Assembly (NCBI RefSeq): GCF_019793435.1
Contig: NZ_JAILYH010000019.1
Span: forward strand, 62,001-126,000
Length of the DNA: 64,000 bases
Direction: 5' to 3'
From: Rhizobium redzepovicii
Lineage (GTDB): Bacteria > Pseudomonadota > Alphaproteobacteria > Rhizobiales > Rhizobiaceae
The notes beneath the pieces were generated by a model, which worked only from the letters and a program-made list of their open reading frames with translations, had not been told where the DNA came from and did not search any database. This document shows, piece by piece, positions 33,661 through 44,215 of this stretch. Positions within the stretch are counted from its first letter, which is position 1. Every line of letters starts with the position of its first letter. Position numbers and translations under genes: made by a program.

Positions 33661-34556
33661 TAGTTCCCGGCTGCCTTCATCTCGTCGAGGATCCAGTTGC
33701 GGAAGGCTTTGATCTTCGGCACGTTGCGGCGGTTTTCCGGATAGACGAGCCAATAGGCCTTGCCGTCGCTGCGGGTCAGCTCGAAAGGTTGATACAGCCG
33801 GCCGAGGGCGATCTCGGCCGCGTAGAAGGCCGGATGGAGGATGGCAACGCCATGGCCGGCGATTGCCGCGTCGGCTTCCACCGCCTGGGAGCCGAGCTGG
33901 TTGCGCGGGCGGCGATCGAGGTCCGTGTCGGTAACGCCGGCTGCCTCGAACCATTGTTTCCACCAGATGTCGCCGGCGTCGAAGAGATCGAACTTCAGGA
34001 GATCGCGCGGCGCCTTGATGCCGCCGGCTGATTCCGCCAGCTTCGGGCTGAGCATCGGGGTGAACTCCAGCCCCATCAGCCGGTGCAGGGTCAGACCCGG
34101 CCAGTTGCCGTCGCCCCAGCGGATCCCGACATCGATCTGTTCACGGGTAAAATCGATGATGTCGGAACTCGCCTGAAAGCGCACCGCGATCGCCGGATGC
34201 TTCAAGTGGAAGGAACCGAGGCGCGGCGCCAGCCATTTCGAGGCGAACGTATGGGTCGAGCTGATGGCGAGCGTGCCTTCCACACTGTCGCGCGCCGTCG
34301 CCATTGCATCGTGCAGCATGGCAAAGGCTTCGGTCACCTTCGGCGCCAGCCGTTCGCCGGTTTCCGTCAGCGCGATTTGGCGGGGACGGCGCAAGAAGAG
34401 CGGCTCGCCGACATTCTCCTCCAGCAGCTTGATCTGGTAGCTGACGGCCGTCTGCGTCATGCCGAGTTCGTCGCCCGCCTTGGTGAAACTGCCGAGCCGG
34501 GCAGCGGCTTCGAAGACGCGCAGCGCATTCAGCGGGAATTGCTTCGACAGTTTCAT
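33660..34556 (-). CDS. LysR-family transcriptional regulator (GcvA-like)
   Basis: A 298-residue protein with an N-terminal winged helix-turn-helix (NALRVFEAAARLGSFTKAGDELG then MTQTAVSYQIKLLE) and a LysR substrate-binding domain. The WW-rich C-terminal part (GDIWWKQWFEAAGV) is typical of the GcvA/AmpR-like subgroup. It is divergent from the small DUF1127 gene, with about 100 bases between them, and LysR proteins usually control the divergent neighbour. Its target is not proved. Confidence 0.9.
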   Translation of the reverse strand: MKLSKQFPLNALRVFEAAARLGSFTKAGDELGMTQTAVSYQIKLLEENVGEPLFLRRPRQIALTETGERLAPKVTEAFAMLHDAMATARDSVEGTLAISSTHTFASKWLAPRLGSFHLKHPAIAVRFQASSDIIDFTREQIDVGIRWGDGNWPGLTLHRLMGLEFTPMLSPKLAESAGGIKAPRDLLKFDLFDAGDIWWKQWFEAAGVTDTDLDRRPRNQLGSQAVEADAAIAGHGVAILHPAFYAAEIALGRLYQPFELTRSDGKAYWLVYPENRRNVPKIKAFRNWILDEMKAAGN

Positions 34557-34657
34557 GGATAAGTTCTCTTGATGCAGGCAGACGGTCGTTCGATTGGAAT
34601 TGCAGCATTTTCGGCGGCAAACTGCAACTCATACCATCAATCTATCGAGGTGATGTC

Positions 34658-34861
34658 ATGGATTGCTCCACGATCGAAGAGAACCGGCCGCAACAGAGCA
34701 TCGGTGCTTTCCGGCGTTTTGCCGGCTGGCTGGCGGGCAGCGCCGACCGTTTCTGCCGTCTGCCTCGGCTCGACTTTTCCGCCATGCCGGACCGCGTCAA
34801 GCGCGACCTCGGCTTTCTCGACGGGCGGGACCCTTACTACGAAGACGACCGCATGCGGTAG
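34658..34861 (+). CDS. Small DUF1127-like protein
   Basis: A 67-residue protein whose last part (MPDRVKRDLGFLDGRDPYYEDDRMR) resembles the DUF1127/YjiS helical motif with a basic and aromatic pattern. In alphaproteobacteria several such small proteins affect phosphate or carbon metabolism and RNA turnover, but this member is uncharacterised. GAGGTGATGTC precedes the ATG. The last 25 bases overlap the convergent end of xdhC. The divergent LysR gene may regulate it. Confidence 0.75.
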   Translation: MDCSTIEENRPQQSIGAFRRFAGWLAGSADRFCRLPRLDFSAMPDRVKRDLGFLDGRDPYYEDDRMR

Positions 34862-35652
34862 GCTGAAAGCGCCGTCAGGATTTCGGCGGCGCTCATGGCG
34901 GCGATCACTTCGGGGCGCTTGTCCCTGACCGCCGAGCCGCCGATCGGCAGCGTCAGCCGCTCCATCCAGCCACGCTCTCCGCCGCCTACGCGGGAAAGCC
35001 AGCTTGCGAAGGTGGCGCGCTTGGTCGCCGAGCCGATCATGCCGGTATAGGCAAGGTCACTCCTATCAAGCGCCTCGCGGGCGATGAGGAAATCCAGCGC
35101 GTGGTCGTGCGTCAGGATGACGACAGCGCCGCCGCCGCGAATATCCTTCACCAGCGCCTCCGGCATCGGCACGAGCCGGGTTTTCGTCTCAGCCGGCAGA
35201 TTGGTCAATTCTTCCTGTCGCGTTTCGACGATCGTGACCGACAGCGGCAGCGGCGCAAGGGCTGCGGCAAGCGCCCGGCCGACATGGCCGGCACCGAAAA
35301 GATAGACCTCGGGCAGGCGCTCGATCTCGCCGGCAATCCTGGCTTCGAGTTCGTCTTTTACCGCCTGCGTCAGCCGGCGAAACCGCAACTGTGTGCGCCC
35401 GCCGCAGCACTGGCCGATTTCGGGGCCGAGCGGGATGTCCATCGCGGCGGTTCCGCCGGTTCCTGCGAGCATCTCCCGTGCATTCGCGATCGCCATGAAT
35501 TCAAATTGCCCGCCGCCGATCGTGCCCCACAGCGCGGTCGGCGAGACGAGCATGTAGGCGCCGGCCTCGCGCGGGGTGGAGCCTTGCGCCCCGGTGATGT
35601 CGACGAGGATGCTGTCGGGGTTGGCGGTGAGGAAGGTGGGGAGGTCGGTCAT
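34837..35652 (-). CDS. xdhC: Xanthine dehydrogenase accessory protein XdhC
   Basis: A 271-residue protein with the XdhC signatures GSTPREAGAYMLV, GTIGGGQFE and a Rossmann motif YLFGAGHVGRAL. It binds molybdenum cofactor and delivers the sulphurated form to the XdhB subunit. The start MTDLPTFL at 35652 is chosen because the longer frame, up to 35883, runs through an inverted repeat. The distance to xdhB (about 280 bases) and the repeat between them leave open whether xdhC has its own promoter. It overlaps the convergent DUF1127 gene by 25 bases. Confidence 0.92.
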   Translation of the reverse strand: MTDLPTFLTANPDSILVDITGAQGSTPREAGAYMLVSPTALWGTIGGGQFEFMAIANAREMLAGTGGTAAMDIPLGPEIGQCCGGRTQLRFRRLTQAVKDELEARIAGEIERLPEVYLFGAGHVGRALAAALAPLPLSVTIVETRQEELTNLPAETKTRLVPMPEALVKDIRGGGAVVILTHDHALDFLIAREALDRSDLAYTGMIGSATKRATFASWLSRVGGGERGWMERLTLPIGGSAVRDKRPEVIAAMSAAEILTALSAYRMRSSS

Positions 35653-35684
35653 GGAAAGATGGCCGATAGGTAAGCGGCTGTGAT

Positions 35685-35878
35685 ACCCCCCTCTGTCCTG
35701 CCGGACATCTCCCCCACAAGGGGGGAGATCGGCATCAGGCGCTGGCCTCCCAAGACACCGAAACGACAGCGTAAAAGCGGATTTTGATAATCCGATGCCA
35801 AGGCAATATGGGCGAAGGGCTGCGGTCTTGTCGATCTCCCCCCTCGTGGGGGAGATGTCCGGCAGGACAGAGGGGGGT
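35685..35878. repeat. Large inverted repeat with ~46-base arms
   Basis: The left arm (35685-35730, containing CTGTCCTGCCGGACATCT and CCCCCACAAGGGGGGAG) is repeated almost perfectly in inverse orientation at 35833-35878, with about 100 bases between. A diverged copy of the same element is at 55316-55467. It lies between xdhB and xdhC. It is a dispersed repeat, not a gene. Confidence 0.8.
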
Positions 35879-35934
35879 GCCACCCGCGCCGCCGGTCCCG
35901 CTGACGCAATAAACCAGCCGAACGCCTTCTCATC

Positions 35935-38274
35935 CTAAACCCGCTTCATCCGCTCCACCGCCATCAGCACCCGCTCCGGCGTCGCCGGCGCGTCGAGCCC
36001 TGGGCAGACCTTGTAGTCCGCCACGCTGGCGACTGCCATCGATAACGCTTCCAGCACCGAGATCGCCAGCATGAAGGGCGGCTCTCCGACGGCCTTGGAG
36101 CGGCCGATGGTGGCCTCTGCGCTCTCCGACCATTCGGCAAGGCGGACGTTGAAGATCTTCGGGCGGTCGGAGGCGAGCGGGATCTTGTATGTTGAGGGCG
36201 CATGGGTGCGCAGCCGTCCCTTGTCATCCCACCAGAGTTCTTCCGTTGTCAGCCATCCCATGCCCTGGACGAAAGCGCCCTCGACCTGGCCGAGGTCGAT
36301 TGCCGGGTTCAGCGAGCGGCCGACATCGTGGAGGATGTCGGTGCGGTCGATCAGGTACTCGCCGGTCAGCGTATCGATCGAAACCTCGGTGCAGGCGGCG
36401 CCATAGGCGAAATAATAGAAGGGCGTGCCGCGGCCGGCCTTGCGGTCCCAGTGGATCTTCGGCGTTTTGTAGAAGCCGGTGGCGGACAGCTGGACGCGGG
36501 CGAAATAGGCCTGCTTGATGAAATCAGGGAAGGGGATCTCGATTTCGCCGACGCGCACACGGTTCGGCAGGAAGACGACGTCGGAGGGCGCCACATCCCA
36601 TTTTTCGGCGGCAAAGGCCACCAGTCGTTCCTTGATCTGGCGGGCGGCGTCATAAGCTGCCATGCCGTTCAGGTCCGAGCCGGAGGAGGCGGCGGTGGCC
36701 GAGGTGTTCGGCACCTTGGCCGTCGTCGTCGCGGTGATCTTCACCCGATCGATATCGACCTGAAAACTGTCGGCCAGCACCTGCGCCACCTTGGTATAAA
36801 GGCCCTGGCCCATTTCGGTGCCGCCATGGTTCAGATGGATCGACCCGTCCTGATAGATGTGGACGAGGGCGCCCGCCTGGTTGAAGGCGGTCATGGTGAA
36901 GGAGATGCCGAATTTGACCGGCGTCAGGGAGATGCCTTTTCTGATATAGCGGCTATCGCGGTTGAAGCCGATGACGGCATTGCGCCGCGCGCGGTATTCG
37001 GCAGTTTCCTCCAACTCCTCGACGATGCGGGCGATGATATTGTCCTCGACCTCCTGGTGGTAGGGCGTCAGCGTGCGCCCGGAGCCCGGCTGGCCGTAGA
37101 AATTCAGCTTGCGGATATCGAGCGGGTCCTTGCCGAGGGCGTAAGCGATTTCCTCGATGAAGCGTTCAGCGCCGAGCATGCCCTGGGGTCCGCCGAAGCC
37201 GCGGAAGGCGGTGTTGGAGACGGTGTGCGTCTTCAACGGTTTCGACTGCAGATGTACATGCGGGTAGAAATAGCTGGAGTCGGCGTGGAACATGGCGCGG
37301 TCGGTCACCGGCCCCGAGAGATCGGAGGAGAAGCCGCAGCGCGCCGCGTAGGTCGCGTTAACCGCGTGGATGCGGCCTTCGGCATCGAAGCCTATTTCGT
37401 AGTCGACCAGGAAATCATGGCGCTTGCCGGTGGCGCTCATATCCTCGTCGCGGTCGGGGCGGAATTTGATGGCGCGGCCGAGCTTCTTGGCGGCGATCGC
37501 CGCAAGGGCTGCGAACTGGTTGCCCTGCGTCTCCTTGCCGCCGAAGCCGCCGCCCATGCGGCGCACGTTGACGGTGACCGCGTTCGACGGGATATCGAGC
37601 ACGTGGCCGACAATGTGCTGGATCTCGCTCGGATGCTGGGTCGAGGACCAGACGGTGACCTCGTCGTCCTCGCCGGGGATCGCCACGGCGATATGGCCTT
37701 CGAGGTAGAAATGCTCCTGTCCGCCGATGCGCATCTGCCCTTTCAGACGCATTGGAGCATTCGGCATTTCCGTTTCCGGCTCGCCGCGCTGGAGCGTCAT
37801 CGGGGTGATGACCAGCGGGCCCCCATTGGCGAGCGCGCCGTCGATATCGTGCCAGTGCGGCAGTTCGCGATAGTCGATCTTCGCCAGCCGGGCGGCGCGT
37901 CGCGCCGCGTCGCGTGTCTCGGCGATGACGGCAAAGATCGGCTGGCCGTGGAACTGAACTAAGGTTTCAGCAAGCAGCGGCTCGTCATGGCTGCCGTTAG
38001 AACTGGTGTCGTTGACGCCGGGCACGTCCTTGCCGGTGAAAACCCAGACGACGCCGGGATAGGCGGCGACAGCGGAAAGATCGATGCTGATGATTTCGGC
38101 ATGCGCCCGATCGGAAAGGCCGAGTGCGCCGTGCAGCAGGCCGGCGGGTTCGGGAATATCGTCGATATAATCGGCACTTCCGGTGACATGTTTATGCGCT
38201 GAATCATGCCGCAGCGAGCCGTGCATGGGGCCCGATATGACGACCTTGGGGTTTTCGAAGGTGGACTTGTCCAT
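35935..38274 (-). CDS. xdhB: Xanthine dehydrogenase molybdopterin-binding subunit
   Basis: A 779-residue protein of the molybdenum hydroxylase large-subunit family. Seen are the N-terminal HDSAHKHVTGSADYIDD segment, the cofactor loop GGGFGGKETQ, RGFGGPQGM, and VGEPPFMLA near the C-terminus, which holds the catalytic Glu. With XdhA it forms the enzyme oxidising hypoxanthine and xanthine to urate. It follows xdhA on the same strand after a 205-base gap that holds a palindromic repeat (38300-38440). The order bdhA-xdhA-xdhB is as reported in S. meliloti. Confidence 0.94.
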   Translation of the reverse strand: MDKSTFENPKVVISGPMHGSLRHDSAHKHVTGSADYIDDIPEPAGLLHGALGLSDRAHAEIISIDLSAVAAYPGVVWVFTGKDVPGVNDTSSNGSHDEPLLAETLVQFHGQPIFAVIAETRDAARRAARLAKIDYRELPHWHDIDGALANGGPLVITPMTLQRGEPETEMPNAPMRLKGQMRIGGQEHFYLEGHIAVAIPGEDDEVTVWSSTQHPSEIQHIVGHVLDIPSNAVTVNVRRMGGGFGGKETQGNQFAALAAIAAKKLGRAIKFRPDRDEDMSATGKRHDFLVDYEIGFDAEGRIHAVNATYAARCGFSSDLSGPVTDRAMFHADSSYFYPHVHLQSKPLKTHTVSNTAFRGFGGPQGMLGAERFIEEIAYALGKDPLDIRKLNFYGQPGSGRTLTPYHQEVEDNIIARIVEELEETAEYRARRNAVIGFNRDSRYIRKGISLTPVKFGISFTMTAFNQAGALVHIYQDGSIHLNHGGTEMGQGLYTKVAQVLADSFQVDIDRVKITATTTAKVPNTSATAASSGSDLNGMAAYDAARQIKERLVAFAAEKWDVAPSDVVFLPNRVRVGEIEIPFPDFIKQAYFARVQLSATGFYKTPKIHWDRKAGRGTPFYYFAYGAACTEVSIDTLTGEYLIDRTDILHDVGRSLNPAIDLGQVEGAFVQGMGWLTTEELWWDDKGRLRTHAPSTYKIPLASDRPKIFNVRLAEWSESAEATIGRSKAVGEPPFMLAISVLEALSMAVASVADYKVCPGLDAPATPERVLMAVERMKRV

Positions 38275-38299
38275 TAGATGAGCCCTCCGCAGCCGGTGC

Positions 38300-38440
38300 T
38301 GCCCCTCATCCGGCTGCCGCCACCTTCTCCCCGTTCTGACGGGGAGAAAGGATATGCCGCACCGTATTTCCCTCTCTCAACCATCGCGCAGGGCACGCCC
38401 CCTCTCCCCGCAAGCGGAGAGGGGGTTAGGGTGAGGGGCA
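38300..38440. repeat. Palindromic repeat inside the xdh operon
   Basis: The outer arms TGCCCCTCA / TGAGGGGCA (38300-38308, 38432-38440) enclose two strong hairpins, TTCTCCCCG / CGGGGAGAA (38325-38348) and CCCCCTCTCC / GGAGAGGGGG (38398-38425). It may act as an RNA processing or stability element between xdhA and xdhB. Confidence 0.75.
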
Positions 38441-38479
38441 AAATGGTGGCGGCAGAAGGCCGGTTGGTGAAACAAACCA

Positions 38480-39946
38480 TCACGCCACCTCCTCGAACCG
38501 CTTCAGTTCCGCCGGCGCTCCAACTGTCTCCAGATAAAACCGCGTCAGCAGGTTCTTTGCCGTCAGCTGCCGGTATTCCGCCGTGGCGCGCCAGTCGGTC
38601 AGCGGCTGGTAGTCGGCGTCAAACGCGGGGCGGGCGGCTTCGATCGTCGCTTCCGTCCATGGTTTGCCCATCAGTTCGGCTTCGACCGTGGGGGCGCGTT
38701 TCGGCGTTGCGGCCATGCCGCCGAAGGCGATGCGGATGTCCGTGACCACTTCCGCTTCATCGAGCGTCAGCAGGAAGGCGCCGAGCACGGCGGTGATATC
38801 CTCGTCGCGGCGCTTGGTGATCTTGTAGGCGGCAAAGCGGCTGGTTGTCTTGGGATAGGGCACGAAGACGCTCTCGACGAATTCGCCGGGCTTCCGATCC
38901 TGCTTGCCGTAGGCAATGAAAAAATCTTCGAGCGGCATTTTGCGCTGGCCTTCCAGGGAGCGCAGCGTCAGCGTTGCGCCCAGCGCGATCAGCGGCGGAG
39001 GGCTGTCGCCGATCGGCGAGCCGTTGGCGATATTGCCGCCGATCGTGCCCATGTTGCGCACCTGCTCGCCGCCGATGCGATCGATCAACCGCCCAAGCGC
39101 CGGGATCTTTTTCGAGATTGCGGCGAAGGCGCCGCTATAGCTGACCCCGGCGCCGATGGTGACGCCCTGCTCGCTTTCGGTGACCGACTGCAGTTCGCTC
39201 AAGTGATTGATGAAGACGACGGGGCTCAGCCGCCGCATCTGCTTCGTCACCCAGAGACCGACATCGGTCGAACCGGCGACGACGATCGCGTCGGGCTCCT
39301 GCGAGAGGACTTCGGTCAGCGCTTGAAGCGAAACCGGAATGATCAGCCGGTCTTCGTCCTTGGCAATCCTGATCGTGCTGCTTGTCTGTATTGCCCAGAG
39401 CCGAGCGACGATTTCCGAACGTGTCCGCTCCAGCGGGTCGAAGAGCGCGCTCGGCCGCATCAGGCTCACCTGCTCGGCGGCCTTGACGATCGGCTCGTAG
39501 CCGGTGCAGCGACAGAGATTGCCTTGCAGCGCCTTTTCGATCTCGCGGCGGCCGGGATTTTCCTTCGTCAGCCATAGGCCATAGAGCGACATGACGAAGC
39601 CCGGAGTGCAGAAGCCGCACTGCGAGCCATGACAATCGACCAATGCCTGCTGCACCGGATGCAATGCGCCGTCCCGGCCGGCCAAGTGCTCGACCGTCAC
39701 CACATGGGTCGCATGCAGCGAGCCGATGAAACGGATGCAGGCATTGACGGATTCATAGGTGAGCTTGCCGTCGGCGAGCCGGCCGACGAGCACGGTGCAG
39801 GCGCCGCAATCGCCTTCCGCGCATCCTTCCTTGGTGCCCGTCAGGCGTCGCTTCAACCGCAGGAAATCGAGCAACGTCTCGGTCGGGCCGACATCGGCGA
39901 GCGCGATGTCCTCGCCATTCAGGATGAAGCGGATGCTGTCGTTCAT
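38480..39946 (-). CDS. xdhA: Xanthine dehydrogenase small subunit (2Fe-2S and FAD)
   Basis: A 488-residue protein. The N-terminal ferredoxin-like domain has cysteine clusters CAEGDCGAC, CGFCTPGF and NLCRCTGYEP for two [2Fe-2S] centres. The following FAD domain has VVAGSTDVGLWV and the segment GTIGGNIANGSPIGDSPP. It passes electrons from the XdhB molybdenum site to FAD and NAD. The ATG at 39946 is chosen; the frame upstream to 40000 overlaps the end of bdhA. Confidence 0.93.
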   Translation of the reverse strand: MNDSIRFILNGEDIALADVGPTETLLDFLRLKRRLTGTKEGCAEGDCGACTVLVGRLADGKLTYESVNACIRFIGSLHATHVVTVEHLAGRDGALHPVQQALVDCHGSQCGFCTPGFVMSLYGLWLTKENPGRREIEKALQGNLCRCTGYEPIVKAAEQVSLMRPSALFDPLERTRSEIVARLWAIQTSSTIRIAKDEDRLIIPVSLQALTEVLSQEPDAIVVAGSTDVGLWVTKQMRRLSPVVFINHLSELQSVTESEQGVTIGAGVSYSGAFAAISKKIPALGRLIDRIGGEQVRNMGTIGGNIANGSPIGDSPPPLIALGATLTLRSLEGQRKMPLEDFFIAYGKQDRKPGEFVESVFVPYPKTTSRFAAYKITKRRDEDITAVLGAFLLTLDEAEVVTDIRIAFGGMAATPKRAPTVEAELMGKPWTEATIEAARPAFDADYQPLTDWRATAEYRQLTAKNLLTRFYLETVGAPAELKRFEEVA

Positions 39947-39974
39947 GATATTCCCGGTTGTTTTTTCCAAATGG

Positions 39975-40751
39975 TTAAGCCGCAGTCCAGCCACCGTCAA
40001 TCGAGATATGCGTTCCCGTCACCTGCCGGGCGGCGTCGCTGGCAAGGTAAAGCGACAGCGCACCGATTTCTTCGGCCTTGACGAATTCACGGGTCGGCTG
40101 CGCCTTGAGGATGACCTCGCTCTTCACCTGTTCCTCGGTCATGCCGCGGGCCTTGGCGGTATCGGGTATCTGCTTCTCGACCAGCGGCGTCAGCACATAG
40201 CCGGGGCAGATGGCGTTGACCGTCACGCCGAATTCGGCAAGCTCCAGGGCGGCCGTCTTCGTCAGACCTAATATACCATGTTTTGCTGCGACATAGGCGC
40301 ATTTGAAGGGAGAGGCGACGAGCCCGTGCGCCGAGGCGATGTTGATGATGCGGCCGTGCTTCTTCGCCTTCATCAGCGGGATGGCGGCGCGCATCGTGTG
40401 AAAGGAGCTCGACAGATTGATGGCGATGATCTGATCCCATTTCTCGATCGGGAAGTCCTCGATCTTTTCGACATGCTGGATGCCGGCATTGTTGACCAGG
40501 ACATCGACGGTGCCGAAGGTCTTTGCCGCCGTTTCGATCAGGTCGGCGATCTCGGCGGGCTTGGTCATATCGGCCGGATGGTAGATCGCCCGGGCCTTGG
40601 ATACTGATTCAAGCCGTGCGACGATCGCCTTGATTTCATCGGCATTTCCGAAACCGTTGATGACGACGTTGTCGCCGGTTTCGGCAAAGGCGGTGGCGAT
40701 CGCAAGGCCGATGCCGCTGGTGGAACCGGTGACGACGACTGATCTGCTCAT
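39975..40751 (-). CDS. bdhA: D-3-hydroxybutyrate dehydrogenase
   Basis: A 258-residue short-chain dehydrogenase: cofactor motif TGSTSGIGLA, NNAGIQH, catalytic Ser in NIASAHG and Tyr-x3-Lys (YVAAK), ending GTHISIDGGWTAA. It oxidises 3-hydroxybutyrate to acetoacetate in the polyhydroxybutyrate degradation cycle. It sits 28 bases before xdhA on the same strand; such a bdhA-xdhA2-xdhB2 operon is described in S. meliloti, which supports the symbol. It is divergent from glpK. Confidence 0.92.
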   Translation of the reverse strand: MSRSVVVTGSTSGIGLAIATAFAETGDNVVINGFGNADEIKAIVARLESVSKARAIYHPADMTKPAEIADLIETAAKTFGTVDVLVNNAGIQHVEKIEDFPIEKWDQIIAINLSSSFHTMRAAIPLMKAKKHGRIINIASAHGLVASPFKCAYVAAKHGILGLTKTAALELAEFGVTVNAICPGYVLTPLVEKQIPDTAKARGMTEEQVKSEVILKAQPTREFVKAEEIGALSLYLASDAARQVTGTHISIDGGWTAA

Positions 40752-40908
40752 ATTTTTCTCCTGACAGGCCGATGCTGCGTTGCAACGTTAGTGGCGAGGT
40801 TATGCCCAAAGCCGGCAGGCTGGCAATTCCGCTTTATTCGCTTTTCTCACCCGCATCCGTGTCTTATTGATTTGTCACGATAATCGACATGCTAGAGGAG
40901 GGAATTGC

Positions 40909-42402
<1,494 letters not shown>

Positions 42403-42456
42403 GGAACGCGATGTAGGCCTAGGGTGTCTCCACGCAGCATCCGGCTATTTCTTCCG

Positions 42457-42478
42457 CCGGAGCGTTGCCGTGCTCCGG
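42457..42478 (+). terminator. Hairpin after glpK
   Basis: CCGGAGC and GCTCCGG pair around an 8-base loop, 55 bases after the glpK stop. There is no T-run directly after it, though TTTTTT follows about 25 bases on, so the terminator role is uncertain. Confidence 0.4.
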
Positions 42479-42516
42479 AAGATCACGAATCCTATCCAGA
42501 ATTTTTTGATGCGGCC

Positions 42517-42543
42517 TGTCGGCTAAGCGGCTACTCCTTCGTC
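42517..42543 (+). promoter_or_regulatory. Putative ECF promoter upstream of the DGPF gene
   Basis: TGTCGG (42517-42522), 17 bases, CGTC (42540-42543), ending 21 bases before the ATG at 42565. The identical pair with identical spacing recurs at 44216-44242. It fits the -35 TGTCGA / -10 CGA-or-T-C pattern described for ECF42 sigma factors, one of which is encoded just downstream. Confidence 0.65.
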
Positions 42544-42564
42544 ATTCGGAAAGAGGAGTGAGCA

Positions 42565-42939
42565 ATGCTTTATGCAATCCTTTGTTACGCCCATGAGGAA
42601 ACCGTCTTCGCCTGGACGAAGGAGGAAGAGGCCGCCGTCATGGAGAAGCTCTATGCCGTGCAGGAGCCGCTTGCCGCATCCGGCAAGCTCGGCCCCGTTG
42701 GCCGGCTGATGCCGACGACGGCTGCGACCACCGTGCGTAAGGGCAAGGACGAGCCTTTGGTCATCGACGGGCCTTTTGCGGAAACGAAAGAGGCGCTTCT
42801 CGGCTTCTACCTGGTCGACTTCGAAACGCTCGACGAGGCGGTCGCCTTCTCGAAACAGCTTTCCTCCGTCAATCCGGGTTCCACCTCTTACGAAATTCGG
42901 CCGTTCTACGTCTTCAGGCCGGGAGATGCTTCATCATGA
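42565..42939 (+). CDS. DGPF-domain (YCII-related) protein
   Basis: A 124-residue ferredoxin-like-fold protein of the YCII family, with the DGPF motif in full (VIDGPFAETKEALLGFYLVD). DGPF proteins are the regular genomic partners of ECF42 sigma factors; how they affect them is not settled. AGAGGAG precedes the ATG. Its stop overlaps the sigma-factor start by four bases, so the two are translationally coupled. The ECF-type promoter at 42517 suggests the unit is autoregulated. Confidence 0.88.
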   Translation: MLYAILCYAHEETVFAWTKEEEAAVMEKLYAVQEPLAASGKLGPVGRLMPTTAATTVRKGKDEPLVIDGPFAETKEALLGFYLVDFETLDEAVAFSKQLSSVNPGSTSYEIRPFYVFRPGDASS

Positions 42940-44195
42940 CAGACATTGCCTGGATCGACCTTGCCCTTGCCTCGGCCCGCCCGAAGGCGCTCGGTGCGCT
43001 GCTGCGCTATTTCCGCAATCTTGATACCGCGGAAGAGGCTTTTCAGGAGGCATGCCTGAGGGCGATCCGGACATGGCCGGAAAAAGGGCCGCCACGCGAT
43101 CCCACAGCCTGGCTGATCTTCGTCGCCCGAAACAGCGGGATCGACGCGGTGCGCAAGCGGTCAAAGCTCCAGGCCCTGCCGGACGAGGATACGATCTCCG
43201 ATACCGAGGATGCCGAAAGCGATATTGCCGAGCGGCTGGACGATTCCCACTATCGCGACGATATCCTGCGGCTTCTCTTCATCTGCTGCCACCCGGACCT
43301 GCCGGCGACCCAGCAGATCGCGCTGGCGCTGCGCATCGTTTCCGGCCTTTCGGTGACGCAGATCGCCCGCGCCTTCCTGGTGTCGGAAAGCGCCATGGAG
43401 CAACGCATCACCCGCGCCAAGGCACGCGTCGCCAAGGCCGGCGTGCCGTTCGAAACGCCGAGCGCTGAGGAAAGGGCCGAGCGTCTTACGATCGTCAGCA
43501 CGATGATCTATCTCGTCTTCAACGAGGGCTACAGCCAGGCCGACCCGAAGCATGAGGCGGCCGCCTTCAGCGACGAGGCGATCCGGCTGGCACGGCTGAT
43601 CCTGTACCTCTTTCCGTCCGAACCGGAGCTGATGGGGCTGCTTGCACTGATGCTTCTGCAGATATCGCGCCGGCCGGCGCGCTTCAGCGCCGAAGACGAG
43701 ATTGTGCTGCTGGAAGATCAGGACCGCTCGCTCTGGAACCAGCCCTTCATCAACGAGGCCCTGGCGCTGCTCGACAAAGCGCTGCGACACCGCCGGCCCG
43801 GCCCGTATCAGCTTCAGGCGGCCATCGCCGCCATCCATTCCCGGGCGAAGCGCGCCGAAGACACCGACTGGGTGGAAATCGATCTGCTCTACCGCGCGCT
43901 GGAACGTGTGCAGCCTTCTCCTGTGGTGACACTCAATCGCGCGGTCGTTGTTTCCAAACTGCACGGGCCGCAGCAGGCGCTCGATCTGATCGATCCGCTG
44001 GGCGAAAAGCTCGGCGGCTATTTCTACTATCACGGCCTGCGGGGCGGGCTGCTGAAGCAGCTTGGCTTGACCGGCCAGGCGCGCGAAGCCTTCGACCGCG
44101 CCATCGCGCTTGCCCATTCGGCGGCGGAGGCCGCCCATATCCGCCGGCAGATCGACAAGATGCAGGAAGAGGCGACGCAGCCGGTCGCGAAATAA
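42936..44195 (+). CDS. ECF RNA polymerase sigma factor with C-terminal extension (ECF42-like)
   Basis: A 419-residue protein. The first ~180 residues are the sigma-70 region 2 and region 4 domains (YFRNLDTAEEAFQEACLRAI; SVTQIARAFLVSESAMEQRITRAK). The remaining ~240 residues are a helical, TPR-like extension (PGPYQLQAAIAAIHSRA; LNRAVVVSKLHGP) that makes the protein about twice the usual ECF length. This, and coupling to a DGPF gene, define the ECF42 group, which lacks an anti-sigma factor; the C-terminal extension is thought to control activity. None of the flanking genes encodes an anti-sigma factor. Probable targets are the two TGTCGG-N17-CGTC promoters. Confidence 0.9.
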   Translation: MTDIAWIDLALASARPKALGALLRYFRNLDTAEEAFQEACLRAIRTWPEKGPPRDPTAWLIFVARNSGIDAVRKRSKLQALPDEDTISDTEDAESDIAERLDDSHYRDDILRLLFICCHPDLPATQQIALALRIVSGLSVTQIARAFLVSESAMEQRITRAKARVAKAGVPFETPSAEERAERLTIVSTMIYLVFNEGYSQADPKHEAAAFSDEAIRLARLILYLFPSEPELMGLLALMLLQISRRPARFSAEDEIVLLEDQDRSLWNQPFINEALALLDKALRHRRPGPYQLQAAIAAIHSRAKRAEDTDWVEIDLLYRALERVQPSPVVTLNRAVVVSKLHGPQQALDLIDPLGEKLGGYFYYHGLRGGLLKQLGLTGQAREAFDRAIALAHSAAEAAHIRRQIDKMQEEATQPVAK

Positions 44196-44215
44196 TCAAG
44201 AAAAAATCGGCGCTT

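Noticed and set aside
36202..37962. Open frame of 586 codons antisense to xdhB
   Set aside because: Shadow of a well-recognised molybdenum hydroxylase gene.
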